DNA of 64,000 nt. It comes from AR12 sp036265915. GTDB taxonomy: Bacteria > Methylomirabilota > Methylomirabilia > Rokubacteriales > CSP1-6. Both the position numbers and the translations under genes were made by a program. Positions 24,124-33,384 of the stretch are shown here, piece after piece; positions within the stretch are counted from its first letter, which is position 1; the number at the start of each line of letters is the position of its first letter. Where the stretch lies: assembly GCA_036265915.1 (NCBI GenBank), contig DATAOC010000040.1, forward strand, positions 1 through 64,000. Reading direction: 5' to 3'. The notes under the pieces are model-generated. The model worked only from the letters and a program-made list of their open reading frames with translations. It was not told the DNA's origin and did no database searches.

Positions 24124-25716
24124 ATGATCGTCAAGGGCGCGTGGCCGGACGTCAGCATCCCCGAGGTGCCGATCACGGAGTACGTGCTGCGCCACGCGGC
24201 GCGGCTGCGTGACAAGCCGGCCATGATCGACGGCCCGAGCGGACGCACGCTCACCTACGGCCAGCTCGAGGACAGCATCCGTCGGGTGGCGACCGCCCTG
24301 TCGCGGCGCGGATTCCGCAAGGGCGATGTCTTCGCGATCTACAGCCCGAACCTGCCGGAATACGCGGTGATCTTCAACGCGGTGGCCAGCCTCGGCGGCG
24401 TGAACACGACCGTCAATCCGCTGTACACGGCCGGCGAGCTGGCCAACCAGCTGAAGGACTCCGGCGCGCGCTTCCTGATCACCGTGCCGGCGTTCCTCGA
24501 CAAGGCGCGCGAGGCCGCGGCCGCCGTCGGCCTCACCGAGGTGTACGTGTTCGGCTCCGCGGAGGGCGCACGACCGTTTGCCGAGCTGCTGGAGGCGCCG
24601 CCGACGCCGCCCGTGGTGCGGATCGATCCCCGGCGTGACGTGGTGGCGCTGCCGTACTCGAGCGGCACCACCGGGTTGCCCAAGGGCGTCATGCTGACGC
24701 ACTACAACCTCGTCGCCAACCTGAGCCAGTGCGAGGGCGCGCGGGACTTCGACGGCTTCAAGGAGTCCGACGTCATCATCGCCGTGCTGCCGTTCTTCCA
24801 CATCTACGGCCTCGTGGTGATCATGAAGCTCGGTCTTTGCCAGGGCGGCACGATCCTCAGCATGCCCCGCTTCGACTTCGCCGAGTTCCTGGCCGCGATG
24901 CAGAAGTACCGGGTGAGCATCGCGCCGCTGGTGCCGCCCATCGTGCTCGGCATGGTCAAGAGCCCGGCTGTCCGCCGGGAGGACCTCGCCAGCGTGCGTC
25001 TCGTCTTCTCGGGCGCAGCGCCGCTGGGCGAAGACATCGCCCGCGCGCTCAGCACGAAGCTCGGCTGCCCCGTCGTGCAGGGCTACGGGATGACGGAAGC
25101 CAGCCCCGTCACGCACCTGAGCCCGACGAAGAACGCCCCGTTCCGGCCGGGCTCGATCGGCCTCGTGGTGCCGAACACGGAGGTGAAGCTGGTGGCCATC
25201 GACGGCGCCGGCGAGGTCGGCCGCGGCGAGGAAGGCGAGCTCTGGATCCGCGGGCCGCAGATCATGAAGGGCTATCTGAACCAGCCCGAGGAGACGGCGG
25301 CCGCCATCGATCCGGAAGGCTGGTACCACACCGGCGACGTCGGGTACGTGGACGACCAGGGCTGGTTCTACATCGTCGACCGCACCAAGGAGCTCATCAA
25401 GTACAAGGGCATGCAGGTGGCACCGGCCGAGCTGGAGGCGCTGCTGCTCACCCACCCGGCCGTGCTCGACGCCGCCGTCATCCGCAAGGCCGACGAGGAA
25501 GCGGGCGAGGTGCCCAAGGCGTTCGTCGTCCTGAAGGCCGACGCCGAGTCGCGCGCGATCACCGCCGAGGCGGTCATGGCGTTCGTTGCCGAGCGGGTGG
25601 CGCCGCACAAGCGCATCCGTCATCTGGAGTTCACGGACCAGATCCCGAAGTCGGCGTCCGGCAAGATCCTGCGGCGTCTGCTCGTGCAGAAGGAGACGGC
25701 GGCGGCGCGGCGGTGA
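24124..25716 (+). CDS. AMP-dependent acyl-CoA ligase (4-coumarate-CoA ligase-like)
   Basis: A 530-residue adenylate-forming enzyme. The ATP-binding loop is YSSGTTGLPKG near residue 179, followed by VQGYGMTEASPV, WYHTGDVGYVD, the hinge DRTKELIKYKGMQVAPAELE and the catalytic lysine motif PKSASGKILRR at the end. It activates a carboxylic acid to acyl-AMP and then acyl-CoA. Closest by pattern to 4-coumarate/aryl-propenoate ligases; the acid is not certain. The metallophosphoesterase gene overlaps its stop (GTGA). Confidence 0.92.
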   Translation: MIVKGAWPDVSIPEVPITEYVLRHAARLRDKPAMIDGPSGRTLTYGQLEDSIRRVATALSRRGFRKGDVFAIYSPNLPEYAVIFNAVASLGGVNTTVNPLYTAGELANQLKDSGARFLITVPAFLDKAREAAAAVGLTEVYVFGSAEGARPFAELLEAPPTPPVVRIDPRRDVVALPYSSGTTGLPKGVMLTHYNLVANLSQCEGARDFDGFKESDVIIAVLPFFHIYGLVVIMKLGLCQGGTILSMPRFDFAEFLAAMQKYRVSIAPLVPPIVLGMVKSPAVRREDLASVRLVFSGAAPLGEDIARALSTKLGCPVVQGYGMTEASPVTHLSPTKNAPFRPGSIGLVVPNTEVKLVAIDGAGEVGRGEEGELWIRGPQIMKGYLNQPEETAAAIDPEGWYHTGDVGYVDDQGWFYIVDRTKELIKYKGMQVAPAELEALLLTHPAVLDAAVIRKADEEAGEVPKAFVVLKADAESRAITAEAVMAFVAERVAPHKRIRHLEFTDQIPKSASGKILRRLLVQKETAAARR

Positions 25717-26846
25717 AGCGCCTGCTCCATCCCTTCGTTCTGGTCGTCACCGCCATCCTGGTCGTCGGCTACGCGTACCTCGCGTGGCGACTCACGGCGA
25801 CGCCGCTCGCCCGGATCGCGCTGGCACTGCCGTTCGCGTTGATCTGGACGGTGCCGGTCGTCTACTGGATGGGCGATCGCGAGCACGTCGGCGCCGTGCA
25901 CGAGATCGTCCACGCGAGCAGTTACCTCTGCATGGGCTGGCTGAACTTCGTGTTGGTGCTGACGGTGGCCCGCGACGCGCTGCTGCTCCTCACCGCGCTG
26001 CCGGTGTCGGCCGCGGCGGCGCACGCGGCCCTCCGGGATGACGGCGTCGGCTGGGTGCTGGTCGGTTCCGTGATCGCGCTTGCGCTCGGGGTCCTCACCG
26101 CGCGGCGGGGTCCGCACGTCCGCCGCGTCGACATCCGCGTCGACGGCCTGGCGCCCGATCTCGATGGGCTGCGCATCGCGCAGATCAGTGACCTGCACGT
26201 CGGGCCCACGATCGGGTCCGCCTACGTGCAGCGCGTCGTCGACATGACCCGCGCGCTGGCGCCCGATCTGGTCGCGCTCACCGGCGACATCGTCGATGGC
26301 TCCGTTCCGCGCCTGGCCCCGCACGTGGCGCCGCTGGGAGCGCTGGCCGGCGATCGCGCGTTCCTCGTGCTCGGCAACCACGATTACTACGCAGGCGCCG
26401 AGCGCTGGACCGCGCACTTCGAGACGATGGGATTTCGCGTGCTGCGCAACTCGCACGTCACCATCGCGCGCGGTGCGGCGCGCCTGCTGATCGGCGGCGT
26501 GATCGACTTCGCCGCGCGGATGCGGGACGCCTCCGCACGCCCGCGGCCGGACCTCGCGCGCGACGCGGCGCCGGCCGCCTACCGGGTCCTGCTCGCGCAC
26601 AACCCGAAGATCGCCCCGCAGGCCGAGGAGGCGGGGTTCGACCTGCAGCTGTCGGGGCACACGCACGCCGGGCAGTTCTTCCCGTGGACGCTGGCCGTGC
26701 GCCTGATCCATGCGCCACACGCGGCCGGCCTGTCACGGCGCGGCCGCATGTGGGTCTACGTCAGCGCCGGCACCGGGACATGGGGACCGCCCGTGCGCTT
26801 CGGCACCACGCCGGAGCTGACGCTGCTGCGACTGGTCGCGACCTGA
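25713..26846 (+). CDS. Membrane-bound metallophosphoesterase
   Basis: A 377-residue protein. About four membrane segments (residues 8-25, 35-52, 68-90, 105-125) precede a calcineurin-like phosphoesterase domain with DLHVG, LTGDIVDG, LGNHDYYAG and SGHTHAGQ, all metal-ligand motifs intact. Enzymes of this build (YkuE-like) act near the membrane, some on lipid-type substrates. The GTG start overlaps the ligase stop, which makes coexpression likely although the functional link is unclear. Confidence 0.9.
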   Translation: MKRLLHPFVLVVTAILVVGYAYLAWRLTATPLARIALALPFALIWTVPVVYWMGDREHVGAVHEIVHASSYLCMGWLNFVLVLTVARDALLLLTALPVSAAAAHAALRDDGVGWVLVGSVIALALGVLTARRGPHVRRVDIRVDGLAPDLDGLRIAQISDLHVGPTIGSAYVQRVVDMTRALAPDLVALTGDIVDGSVPRLAPHVAPLGALAGDRAFLVLGNHDYYAGAERWTAHFETMGFRVLRNSHVTIARGAARLLIGGVIDFAARMRDASARPRPDLARDAAPAAYRVLLAHNPKIAPQAEEAGFDLQLSGHTHAGQFFPWTLAVRLIHAPHAAGLSRRGRMWVYVSAGTGTWGPPVRFGTTPELTLLRLVAT

Positions 26847-26855
26847 GGCGACGCG

Positions 26856-27383
26856 CTACGAGGCGGCGGCGCGCCGTGAGGGAGGCGGCGCGGCCACGCG
26901 CGCCGGCGGCTTGATGGCGCCGAGTCGCCGGTGATCCCAGTTCGGACAGCCGACGGCGTGGGCCACCACGATCGACGTGAGATCGTCGTTGCAGCGAGGG
27001 CAGGCGAGCCCGCGCTCGGTGCGCACGACCCAGCCGAGACGGTACGTCTCCTGACAGCGCTCGCACGGGACCGCGTGCTGGCTGCAGTAGAGGAACAGGA
27101 TCGCGCGCGCATCGATATCCAGCACGTCGACGTGCTCGATCTCGCGCGGCACGATGATCCACCGGCCCGCCGCCAGCGCCGAGCTGCGGTCGCCGGGCGC
27201 CCGCCGCTCTTCGCGCGGGCTCGCCGCCGGCGCTGCGTCCAGGCGGCTCCCCGGCTCGGACGCGCGGCGGTCGAGCACCACGCGAATGCCCGAGCCGTCG
27301 AGCGCTTGCTGGAGACGACGGCACGCCGCCAGTTCGGCGCGAGGTACGACGACCAGGAGCGACGGTGAGGGTTGTGGGTTCAT
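26856..27383 (-). CDS. Zinc-ribbon protein of unknown function
   Basis: A 175-residue cytoplasmic protein. Residues 10-40 form a beta-alpha-beta-like start (LLVVVPRAELAACRRLQQAL), there is a low-complexity middle, and the C-terminal half holds CERCQETYRLGW and GLACPRCNDDL, two CxxC knuckles for one zinc ion. I chose ATG 27383 over ATG 27401 since GGAGGA lies just before it. No family recognised. It is convergent with the phosphoesterase gene, 10 bases away. Confidence 0.7.
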   Translation of the reverse strand: MNPQPSPSLLVVVPRAELAACRRLQQALDGSGIRVVLDRRASEPGSRLDAAPAASPREERRAPGDRSSALAAGRWIIVPREIEHVDVLDIDARAILFLYCSQHAVPCERCQETYRLGWVVRTERGLACPRCNDDLTSIVVAHAVGCPNWDHRRLGAIKPPARVAAPPPSRRAAAS

Positions 27384-27519
27384 GGGGTCCTCCGTTTCCA
27401 CATCCAGACTACGAACTCGGTGCGCGCGCGACGCTGCTTTTTTCGCGGCCGTCGACGACGTGCCGAAGGGGCACGTGGCGACCGCCCGCTGCCCAGCCGT
27501 TGTTCACATGTCTCTCATC

Positions 27520-27548
27520 GTGCCATGCGGCGCCGATCGCTGTACGAT
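27520..27548 (+). promoter_or_regulatory. Sigma-70 promoter of the second acyl-CoA ligase
   Basis: GTGCCA (27520-27525), 17-base spacer, TACGAT (27543-27548). The predicted +1 near 27555 adjoins ATG 27556, favouring that start over the in-frame ATG 27547 that overlaps the -10 box. Confidence 0.45.
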
Positions 27549-27555
27549 GCGCGCG

Positions 27556-29172
27556 ATGACCAGCCCCGCGCCGCGCAGTCGGACGCTTGGCGATCTGCTC
27601 GACGAGATCGCGCAGACCCGGGCCGACGCCGATGCGGTGATCTATGCCGGCGAGCGGCTCACCTGGGCCGCCCTTCGCGCGCGCGTCGACGCCCTCGCGC
27701 GCGCGCTGCTGGCGGCCGGCGTGCGTCGCGGCGACCGCGTCGCCGTGCTGCTTCCGAACCGTCCCGAGTGGCTCGTGGCGGCGTTCGCCAGCGCCAGGAT
27801 CGGCGCGGTCACCGTCGGCGTGAGCACGTTTTCGGCGCCGCCCGAGATCGCGTGGACGATCGCGCATTGCCGTCCGGCGGCGATCGTGACCATGGAGAGC
27901 TTCCGCGGACGCAGCTACCTGGCGCCGCTCTACGCGGCGTGTCCCGAGCTCGCGGCATCGACGCCGGGCGCGCTGCGCAGCGAGACGCTGCCCGAGCTGC
28001 GCGCGGTCATCGCCATCGACGCCCGCCGCCACGATGGCGTGGCGCGGCTCGATGACTTCATGACGCGCGCCTCCGAGGCGCCCGCCCGGGCGCTCGCGGA
28101 CGCGCAGCGCGCCGTCACCGCGCCCGACCCGTGCTTCATCCTCTACACGTCGGGCTCGACGGCCACGCCCAAGGGCGTGGTGCTGCATCACGGCAGCCTC
28201 GTCGACAACGGCTTCGGCATCGGCGAGCGGATGCGGCTGACCGGCGCCGATCGCGTGTGGCTGGCGGTGCCGCTGTTCTGGTCCTTCGGCTCCGCCAACG
28301 CGCTGCCCGCGCTGCTGACGCACGGCGGTTCGCTCGTGCTCCAGGATGCGTTCGAGCCGGGCGAGGCGCTGGCGCTGCTGGATGAGGCGCGCTGCACCGT
28401 GTACTACGGCATGCCGAACATGGCGCGCGCGATGCTCGAGCATCCCGACCGTCGGCGCCGCGCGCTGGCCACGATGCGCACGGGGCTCACGATCGGCCTG
28501 CCCGAGGATTTCGAGATGACGATGGACGCGGTGGCGGCGCGTGAGCTGTGCAACGTCTACGGCTCCACCGAGACCTACGGCAACTGCGCGGTGACCGACG
28601 CACACGACGACGTCACGCTCCGGCGCGAGAGCCAGGGCCGTCCGCTGCCCGGGATGACGATCCGCGTGGTCGAGCCCGAGACGGGCCGGCCGTTGCCCGC
28701 CGGCGAGGTGGGGGAGTTTCGCGTGAAGGGCCATGTGACGTCCGGCTACTACAACGACGCCGAGCAGACGCGCGCCGCGTTCGACGCCGAGGGCTTCTTC
28801 GTCACCGGCGACCGGGGGCTGATCGGCGACGACGGGCGCGTGCGGTTCCGCGGACGGCTCAAGGAGATGATCAAGACGGGCGGCATCAACGTGGCGCCGC
28901 TGGAGGTCGAGGCCGTGCTGCTCGCCCACGTCGCCGTCAAGCAGGCGTACGTGGTCGGTGTGCCCGACCGCGTGCGCGGCGAGGTCGTGGTGGCTGCCGT
29001 CGAGTTGCACGACGGCGCGCCCGTGTCGGCGGAGGCGCTGGCCGCCCACTGCCGGCAGCGCCTGGCCGGCTACAAGGTGCCGGCACGCTTCGTGTTCCGG
29101 AAGGCCGACGAGTTTCCTCGCACGCCGACAGGCAAGGTGCAGAAGCCCCGGCTGCGTGACGAGCTCGCCTGA
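27556..29172 (+). CDS. AMP-dependent acyl-CoA synthetase
   Basis: A 538-residue adenylate-forming ligase, distinct from the one at 24124. Motifs: ILYTSGSTATPKG (phosphate loop), NVYGSTETYGN, FFVTGDRGLIGDDG, hinge GRLKEMIKTGGINVAPLEVE and the C-terminal lysine in PRTPTGKVQK. The substrate is a carboxylic acid, perhaps medium chain or cyclohexane-type, but this is not readable. ATG 27556 follows a promoter that makes it leaderless. It lies upstream of the sulfite-oxidase-like gene with a 62-base gap that holds a separate promoter. Confidence 0.9.
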   Translation: MTSPAPRSRTLGDLLDEIAQTRADADAVIYAGERLTWAALRARVDALARALLAAGVRRGDRVAVLLPNRPEWLVAAFASARIGAVTVGVSTFSAPPEIAWTIAHCRPAAIVTMESFRGRSYLAPLYAACPELAASTPGALRSETLPELRAVIAIDARRHDGVARLDDFMTRASEAPARALADAQRAVTAPDPCFILYTSGSTATPKGVVLHHGSLVDNGFGIGERMRLTGADRVWLAVPLFWSFGSANALPALLTHGGSLVLQDAFEPGEALALLDEARCTVYYGMPNMARAMLEHPDRRRRALATMRTGLTIGLPEDFEMTMDAVAARELCNVYGSTETYGNCAVTDAHDDVTLRRESQGRPLPGMTIRVVEPETGRPLPAGEVGEFRVKGHVTSGYYNDAEQTRAAFDAEGFFVTGDRGLIGDDGRVRFRGRLKEMIKTGGINVAPLEVEAVLLAHVAVKQAYVVGVPDRVRGEVVVAAVELHDGAPVSAEALAAHCRQRLAGYKVPARFVFRKADEFPRTPTGKVQKPRLRDELA

Positions 29173-29196
29173 GCTCCCAGCGACAACGGCGCGGCG

Positions 29197-29226
29197 TTGA
29201 CAGCGCGGCGCCGAGGCTGCTACACC
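29197..29226 (+). promoter_or_regulatory. Sigma-70 promoter with perfect -35
   Basis: TTGACA (29197-29202), 18-base spacer, TACACC (29221-29226). The predicted +1 near 29233 is two bases from ATG 29235. The -10 is weak (3 of 6). Confidence 0.5.
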
Positions 29227-29234
29227 CGGTCGGG

Positions 29235-30218
29235 ATGTCGAGCCCTCCCCGAGTCGTCATGGACCCCGGCCAGACGTACCGCCGTCTCGTACCGGTCGAT
29301 CACCTGGCATCGCGCGTGACGCCGACCGACGACGTCTACGTCATCGCCCACATGGGGATCGCCCGCGTGGACGTCGCGGCGTGGCGGCTGCGCGTCGACG
29401 GCCTCGTGGAGCGCCCGCTGGAGCTCGACTACGCCATGCTGACGCAGCTGCCGGCCACGGAGGTGACCGCCGTGCTCGAGTGCTTCGGCAACCCGGTCGA
29501 GCCGGACGTGGCGACGCGGCGGGTCGGCAACGTGGTCTGGCGGGGTGTGCGCCTCGGCGAGCTGCTCGAGCGCGCAGGCGTGAGCGCCGAAGCGCGCTAC
29601 GTGTGTCCGGAGGGCCTGGACTCCGGGACGTTTGCGGGCGTCCACAGCGAGCGCTACGTCAAGGACTTGCCGCTGGCGCGCGCACTGGACGCCGACGTGC
29701 TGGTGGCGTGGGCGATGAACGGCGCGCCGCTGTCGCCGGAGCACGGCTTTCCGGCGCGCGTGTTCGTGCCCGGCTACTTCGGCACCAACGCGGTGAAGTG
29801 GCTCTGCCGGCTGACCCTCGCTGCCGAGCGTCCGGAGAGCCTCTTCACCACCCGGCTCTACAACCGCCGCGTCGACGGCGAGAGCCGTCCGGTGCGCGAG
29901 CTCGACGTCCACGCCGTCATCGTCGCGCCGGCCGACGGCGCCACGCTGCGGCCCGGGCGCCACACGATCACCGGCTGGGCGTGGAGCGCCTGGCCCGTGC
30001 GCGCGGTGGAGGTCAGCACCGACGATGGCGCGCGGTGGCAGGACGCGGAGGTGACGCCGCGCGGCGCCGACCATCAGTGGCAGCGGTTCACGTACGCCTG
30101 GAACGTCGCGACGCCCGGCCGCTACGCCGTGCACGCCCGCGCCGCGGATGCGCGCGGACGCGTGCAGCCGGCGGCCGGCCGCAATCGCACCCACAGCATC
30201 AGCGTCGCCGTGGCCTGA
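29235..30218 (+). CDS. Sulfite-oxidase-family molybdopterin enzyme
   Basis: A 327-residue protein with the oxidoreductase molybdopterin-binding domain (residues about 25-205) and a C-terminal Mo-cofactor dimerisation domain (residues about 220-325). The metal-ligand cysteine is C83 in VLECFGNPVEP. Further typical pieces are WRGVRLGELLERAG, GFPARVFVPGYFGTNAVKWL and TGWAWSAWPVRAVEVS. No Tat signal is seen, so unlike many relatives it may stay in the cytoplasm. Family members oxidise sulfite or reduce sulfoxides; the substrate is unknown. The next gene is 20 bases away. Confidence 0.87.
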   Translation: MSSPPRVVMDPGQTYRRLVPVDHLASRVTPTDDVYVIAHMGIARVDVAAWRLRVDGLVERPLELDYAMLTQLPATEVTAVLECFGNPVEPDVATRRVGNVVWRGVRLGELLERAGVSAEARYVCPEGLDSGTFAGVHSERYVKDLPLARALDADVLVAWAMNGAPLSPEHGFPARVFVPGYFGTNAVKWLCRLTLAAERPESLFTTRLYNRRVDGESRPVRELDVHAVIVAPADGATLRPGRHTITGWAWSAWPVRAVEVSTDDGARWQDAEVTPRGADHQWQRFTYAWNVATPGRYAVHARAADARGRVQPAAGRNRTHSISVAVA

Positions 30219-30238
30219 GCCCGGCGAGGGGAGCCCCC

Positions 30239-31624
30239 ATGGCGAGCGAGCTTCATCGACGAGACTTTCTGGCCGGACTCGGCATCACCCTGGGCGGCGC
30301 GGCCCTCGGCGTCGCGGGTGACGTCGCGGTCGCCGGCGTGGCCGAGGCGCAGGATGCGGCGAAGGGCCGGATCCCGGAGATGCCGGTGAAGTTCGGGCAC
30401 ATCACGATCCAGTCCGGGCCCGGGGCGATCCTGGGGCTGCCATCGCTCAAGGGCCACACGCTCGCGGCCGAGGAGATCAACGCGGCGGGCGGCCTGCTCG
30501 GCAAGCGGAGGATCGACACGCTCACGGCCGACGAGGCGGCGGGGCCCGAAGCGACCGTGAAGGAAGTCAAGCGCATGAAGCTCGTCGAGAAGATCGACTA
30601 CTTCTCCGGCGTGATCGCCGCGCACAATCAGCTCGCGGTGGGGCCCGTGGTCGAGGAGCTGAAGCTCCTGACCATCATGACCGAGGGCTGCATCGACAAG
30701 CTGTTCGAGGTCGAGGTCCCGAACCCGCGATACCTGTTCGGGATGACGAACATCCTGTCGGCCGACGGCGTCACCACCGCGCTGGCGATCGCGAAGGCGT
30801 GGCCCGACGTGAAGCGCATCGCGGTGGTGAACCCGGACTACGCGTTCGGCCGCTGGTTCCAGCTCCACTTCGACGCCGCGCGCGAGAAGCTCCTGCCCGC
30901 CTCCGAGATCGTGTCGGAGGTCTGGGCGCCGTTTCCGAACACCATCGACTTCACCTCGCACATCACGAAGACGCTGAGCGCCCGGCCCGACCTCGTCGTC
31001 ACGTCGATGTGGGGCGGCATGTACGTGTCGTTCTACAAGCAGGCGCTGCGACAGGGACTGTTCAACCACGCCCGCCTGGCCGGCAACATCAACTTCGGCG
31101 TGGTGCCGCAGGCGATCGGCAAGGACCATCCGGAAGGCGCGCTCGCCGGCGTGCATTCCAACTACCATTTCGCCTACGCGCCCGCGGCCCACTCGGCCGC
31201 CAACCGGCGGTTCGTCGCCGCCTACCAGAAGCGGTGGAACGAGTACCCGAGCTATGCGGCCGAGGCCGCGTACACGGGGCTCTATCTCTTCAAGACGGCG
31301 GTGGAGAAAGCCAACCGTGAGGTCGGCGGCTGGCCCGAGGACGACGCGATCATCAAGCAGCTGGAGGGGCTCAGCATCGAGGCGCCGGCCGGCCTCGTCA
31401 CCGTGCGCAAGGAGGACCACCGCGCCTACAAGGACGTCAAGGTCGGGTTCAGCAAGAACCTGCCCGACTACCCGTTCCCGGTCTGGGACCCGGAGCGGAT
31501 CATGACCATTCCGGTGAGCACCATGACCGCGCCACCGACCTGGCCGAAGCCGGGCAAGGGGCACAACGATCCCTCGGCGACGGTGAACTGGATCAAGACG
31601 ACGTGGAAGAAGGCAGGCGCGTGA
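30239..31624 (+). CDS. Liv-type ABC substrate-binding protein (Tat-exported), no permease beside it
   Basis: A 461-residue binding protein of the Peripla_BP_6 family. It has a twin-arginine signal HRRDFLAGL in the first residues, and mature segments such as LKGHTLAAEEINAAGGLLGKR and PDYAFGRWFQLHFD. It stands in an operon with a sulfite-oxidase-like enzyme and a nitrilase, and no permease or ATPase of its own, so it may use the Liv complex encoded on the other strand at 32.7-37.2 kb. A nitrile or amide ligand is a guess from the nitrilase next door. Confidence 0.88.
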   Translation: MASELHRRDFLAGLGITLGGAALGVAGDVAVAGVAEAQDAAKGRIPEMPVKFGHITIQSGPGAILGLPSLKGHTLAAEEINAAGGLLGKRRIDTLTADEAAGPEATVKEVKRMKLVEKIDYFSGVIAAHNQLAVGPVVEELKLLTIMTEGCIDKLFEVEVPNPRYLFGMTNILSADGVTTALAIAKAWPDVKRIAVVNPDYAFGRWFQLHFDAAREKLLPASEIVSEVWAPFPNTIDFTSHITKTLSARPDLVVTSMWGGMYVSFYKQALRQGLFNHARLAGNINFGVVPQAIGKDHPEGALAGVHSNYHFAYAPAAHSAANRRFVAAYQKRWNEYPSYAAEAAYTGLYLFKTAVEKANREVGGWPEDDAIIKQLEGLSIEAPAGLVTVRKEDHRAYKDVKVGFSKNLPDYPFPVWDPERIMTIPVSTMTAPPTWPKPGKGHNDPSATVNWIKTTWKKAGA

Positions 31625-32652
31625 TGGCCGCGGTGAAGGTCGCGGCGGCTCACGTCGCCCCCGTGTTCCTCGATCGCGAGAAGACGGTGGCCAAGGCGTG
31701 CGCGCTCGTCGAGGAGGCCGCGCGCCACGGCGCCGCGCTCGTCGCGTTCCCCGAGACGTACGTGCCCGCCTTCCCCCTGTGGTCCGCGGTGGTGGCGCCG
31801 ATCCACAACCACGACTGGTTCAAGCGCCTGGCCGCCAACAGCGTGCGCTGCCCGGGTCCCGAGCTCGACCGCATCGCGGCCGCGGCGCGGCGCCACGGTA
31901 TCGTCGTGTCGGTCGGCTTCAACGAGGGAACCGCCGACAGCGTCGGCTGCATCTGGAACAGCAACGTCCTCATCGGCGAGGACGGCGCCATCCTGAACCA
32001 CCACCGCAAGCTGGTGCCCACGTTCTGGGAGAAGCTGACGTGGGCCAACGGCGACGGCGCCGGCCTGCGCGTGTGCCCGACGCGGCTCGGCCGCATCGGC
32101 GTGCTGATCTGTGGCGAGAACACCAACCCGCTCGCCCGCTACACGCTGATGGCGCAGGGCGAGCAGATCCACGTGTCGACCTATCCGCCCGTGTGGCCGA
32201 CGCGCGACCCACGCGGCGGCGGCAACTACGACCTCGCCTCGGCCATCCGCATCCGTGCCGGCGCGCACTCGTTCGAGGCCAAGGCGTTCAACATCGTCGC
32301 GTCGGGCTTCCTCGACGCCGCCATGCGCGAGGAGCTCGCGACGCTGGGGCCAGAGGCGGTGCGCGTGCTGGAGCAGAGCCCGCGCGCGGTGTCGGTGGTC
32401 ATCGGGCCGAGTGGCGAGCCCGTGAGTGAGGTGCTCGGCGATCACGAAGGGCTGCTCTACGCGACGATCGACACGAGCGCGTGCGTGGAGCCCAAGCAGT
32501 TCCACGACGTGGTCGGCTACTACAACCGGTTCGACGTGTTCCACCTGACCGTCGATCGCACGCGGCAGCGGCCGGTGGCGTTCCGGGCGACCGACGGCGC
32601 GCCGCGGCCGGCGGAGCTCGACGTCGCCGACGAGCCCGCGCCGCCGGCCTGA
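31624..32652 (+). CDS. Nitrilase (carbon-nitrogen hydrolase)
   Basis: A 342-residue nitrilase-superfamily enzyme with the full triad: E44 in FPETYVP, K129 in HHRKLVPT and C163 in LICGENTNPLARY. The length and the segment VSTYPPVWPT are typical of branch 1 nitrilases, which turn nitriles into acids and ammonia, rather than amidases. ATG 31624 overlaps the TGA of the binding-protein gene, so it is translationally coupled to it. An in-frame GTG three bases earlier is an alternative. Confidence 0.9.
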   Translation: MAAVKVAAAHVAPVFLDREKTVAKACALVEEAARHGAALVAFPETYVPAFPLWSAVVAPIHNHDWFKRLAANSVRCPGPELDRIAAAARRHGIVVSVGFNEGTADSVGCIWNSNVLIGEDGAILNHHRKLVPTFWEKLTWANGDGAGLRVCPTRLGRIGVLICGENTNPLARYTLMAQGEQIHVSTYPPVWPTRDPRGGGNYDLASAIRIRAGAHSFEAKAFNIVASGFLDAAMREELATLGPEAVRVLEQSPRAVSVVIGPSGEPVSEVLGDHEGLLYATIDTSACVEPKQFHDVVGYYNRFDVFHLTVDRTRQRPVAFRATDGAPRPAELDVADEPAPPA

Positions 32653-32676
32653 GCGCCGCGCGCTCCGTCTGGTCCG

Positions 32677-33384
32677 TCAGGTGCCGAGGTACGCGTGCTG
32701 CACGCGCGGGTCGGCTAGCAGCGTGTCGCGCTCACCGACCAGCACCACGCGCCCGGTCTCGAGCACGTAGCCGCGATCGCACAGCTCGAGCGCTTCGACC
32801 ACGCGCTGCTCGACGAGCAGGATGGTGAGTCTGCGCGCGCGGCGGATGGCCGCGATCGCCTCGAAGATCAGCTCCACCACGCGCGGCCCGAGCCCCTGCG
32901 ACGGCTCGTCGAGCAGCAGCAGATCCGGCCGAGCCATCAGCGCGCGGCCGATGGCGAGCATCTGCTGCTCGCCGCCCGACAGCGAGCCCGCGAGCTGCGT
33001 ACGCCGCTCTCGGAGCACCGGGAAGAGCGCATAGACGACGTCGAGGCTCTCGGCCCGCTGCGGGCGCGCCGCCGGGCGGAAGGAGCCCATCTCGAGATTT
33101 TCCAGCACGCTCATCGAGGGAAACACGCGGCGCCCCTCCGGCACGTGGGCGATGCCGAGCCGCGCGCGGGCGTGCGCGCGAAGCGCGCCGATGTCGGCGC
33201 CGCGGTACTCGATGCGCCCGGCCGCCGGCGCGACGCCGCCGCCGATCGCCCGCAGCAGCGTCGTCTTGCCAGCGCCGTTCGGCCCGACGATGGTGACGAA
33301 CTCGCCCTCGCCGACGGCGAGCGACGCGTCGACGATCGCGTGGAGCCCACCGTACGAGACGCTAAGCCCGGAGACCGTCAGCAT
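32677..33384 (-). CDS. livF: Liv-type ABC ATPase LivF
   Basis: A 235-residue ATPase: Walker A GPNGAGKT near residue 33, signature LSGGEQQMLAIGR, Walker B LLLLDEPSQGL, end HAYLGT. It is the last gene of the second Liv operon and overlaps the end of the livM-livG fusion by 23 bases. It provides the canonical signature that its partner ATPase lacks. Confidence 0.93.
   Translation of the reverse strand: MLTVSGLSVSYGGLHAIVDASLAVGEGEFVTIVGPNGAGKTTLLRAIGGGVAPAAGRIEYRGADIGALRAHARARLGIAHVPEGRRVFPSMSVLENLEMGSFRPAARPQRAESLDVVYALFPVLRERRTQLAGSLSGGEQQMLAIGRALMARPDLLLLDEPSQGLGPRVVELIFEAIAAIRRARRLTILLVEQRVVEALELCDRGYVLETGRVVLVGERDTLLADPRVQHAYLGT

Noticed and set aside
27458..27476. Rho-independent terminator hairpin (ACGTGCC/GGCACGT) upstream of the second acyl-CoA ligase
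   Set aside because: No T-run follows on either strand and no gene ends nearby, so it may be chance in GC-rich sequence.
29197..29202. Stand-alone small RNA promoter at TTGACA 29197
   Set aside because: The spacing to a -10-like TACACC and to ATG 29235 fits the sulfite-oxidase-family gene, so no extra transcript is needed.
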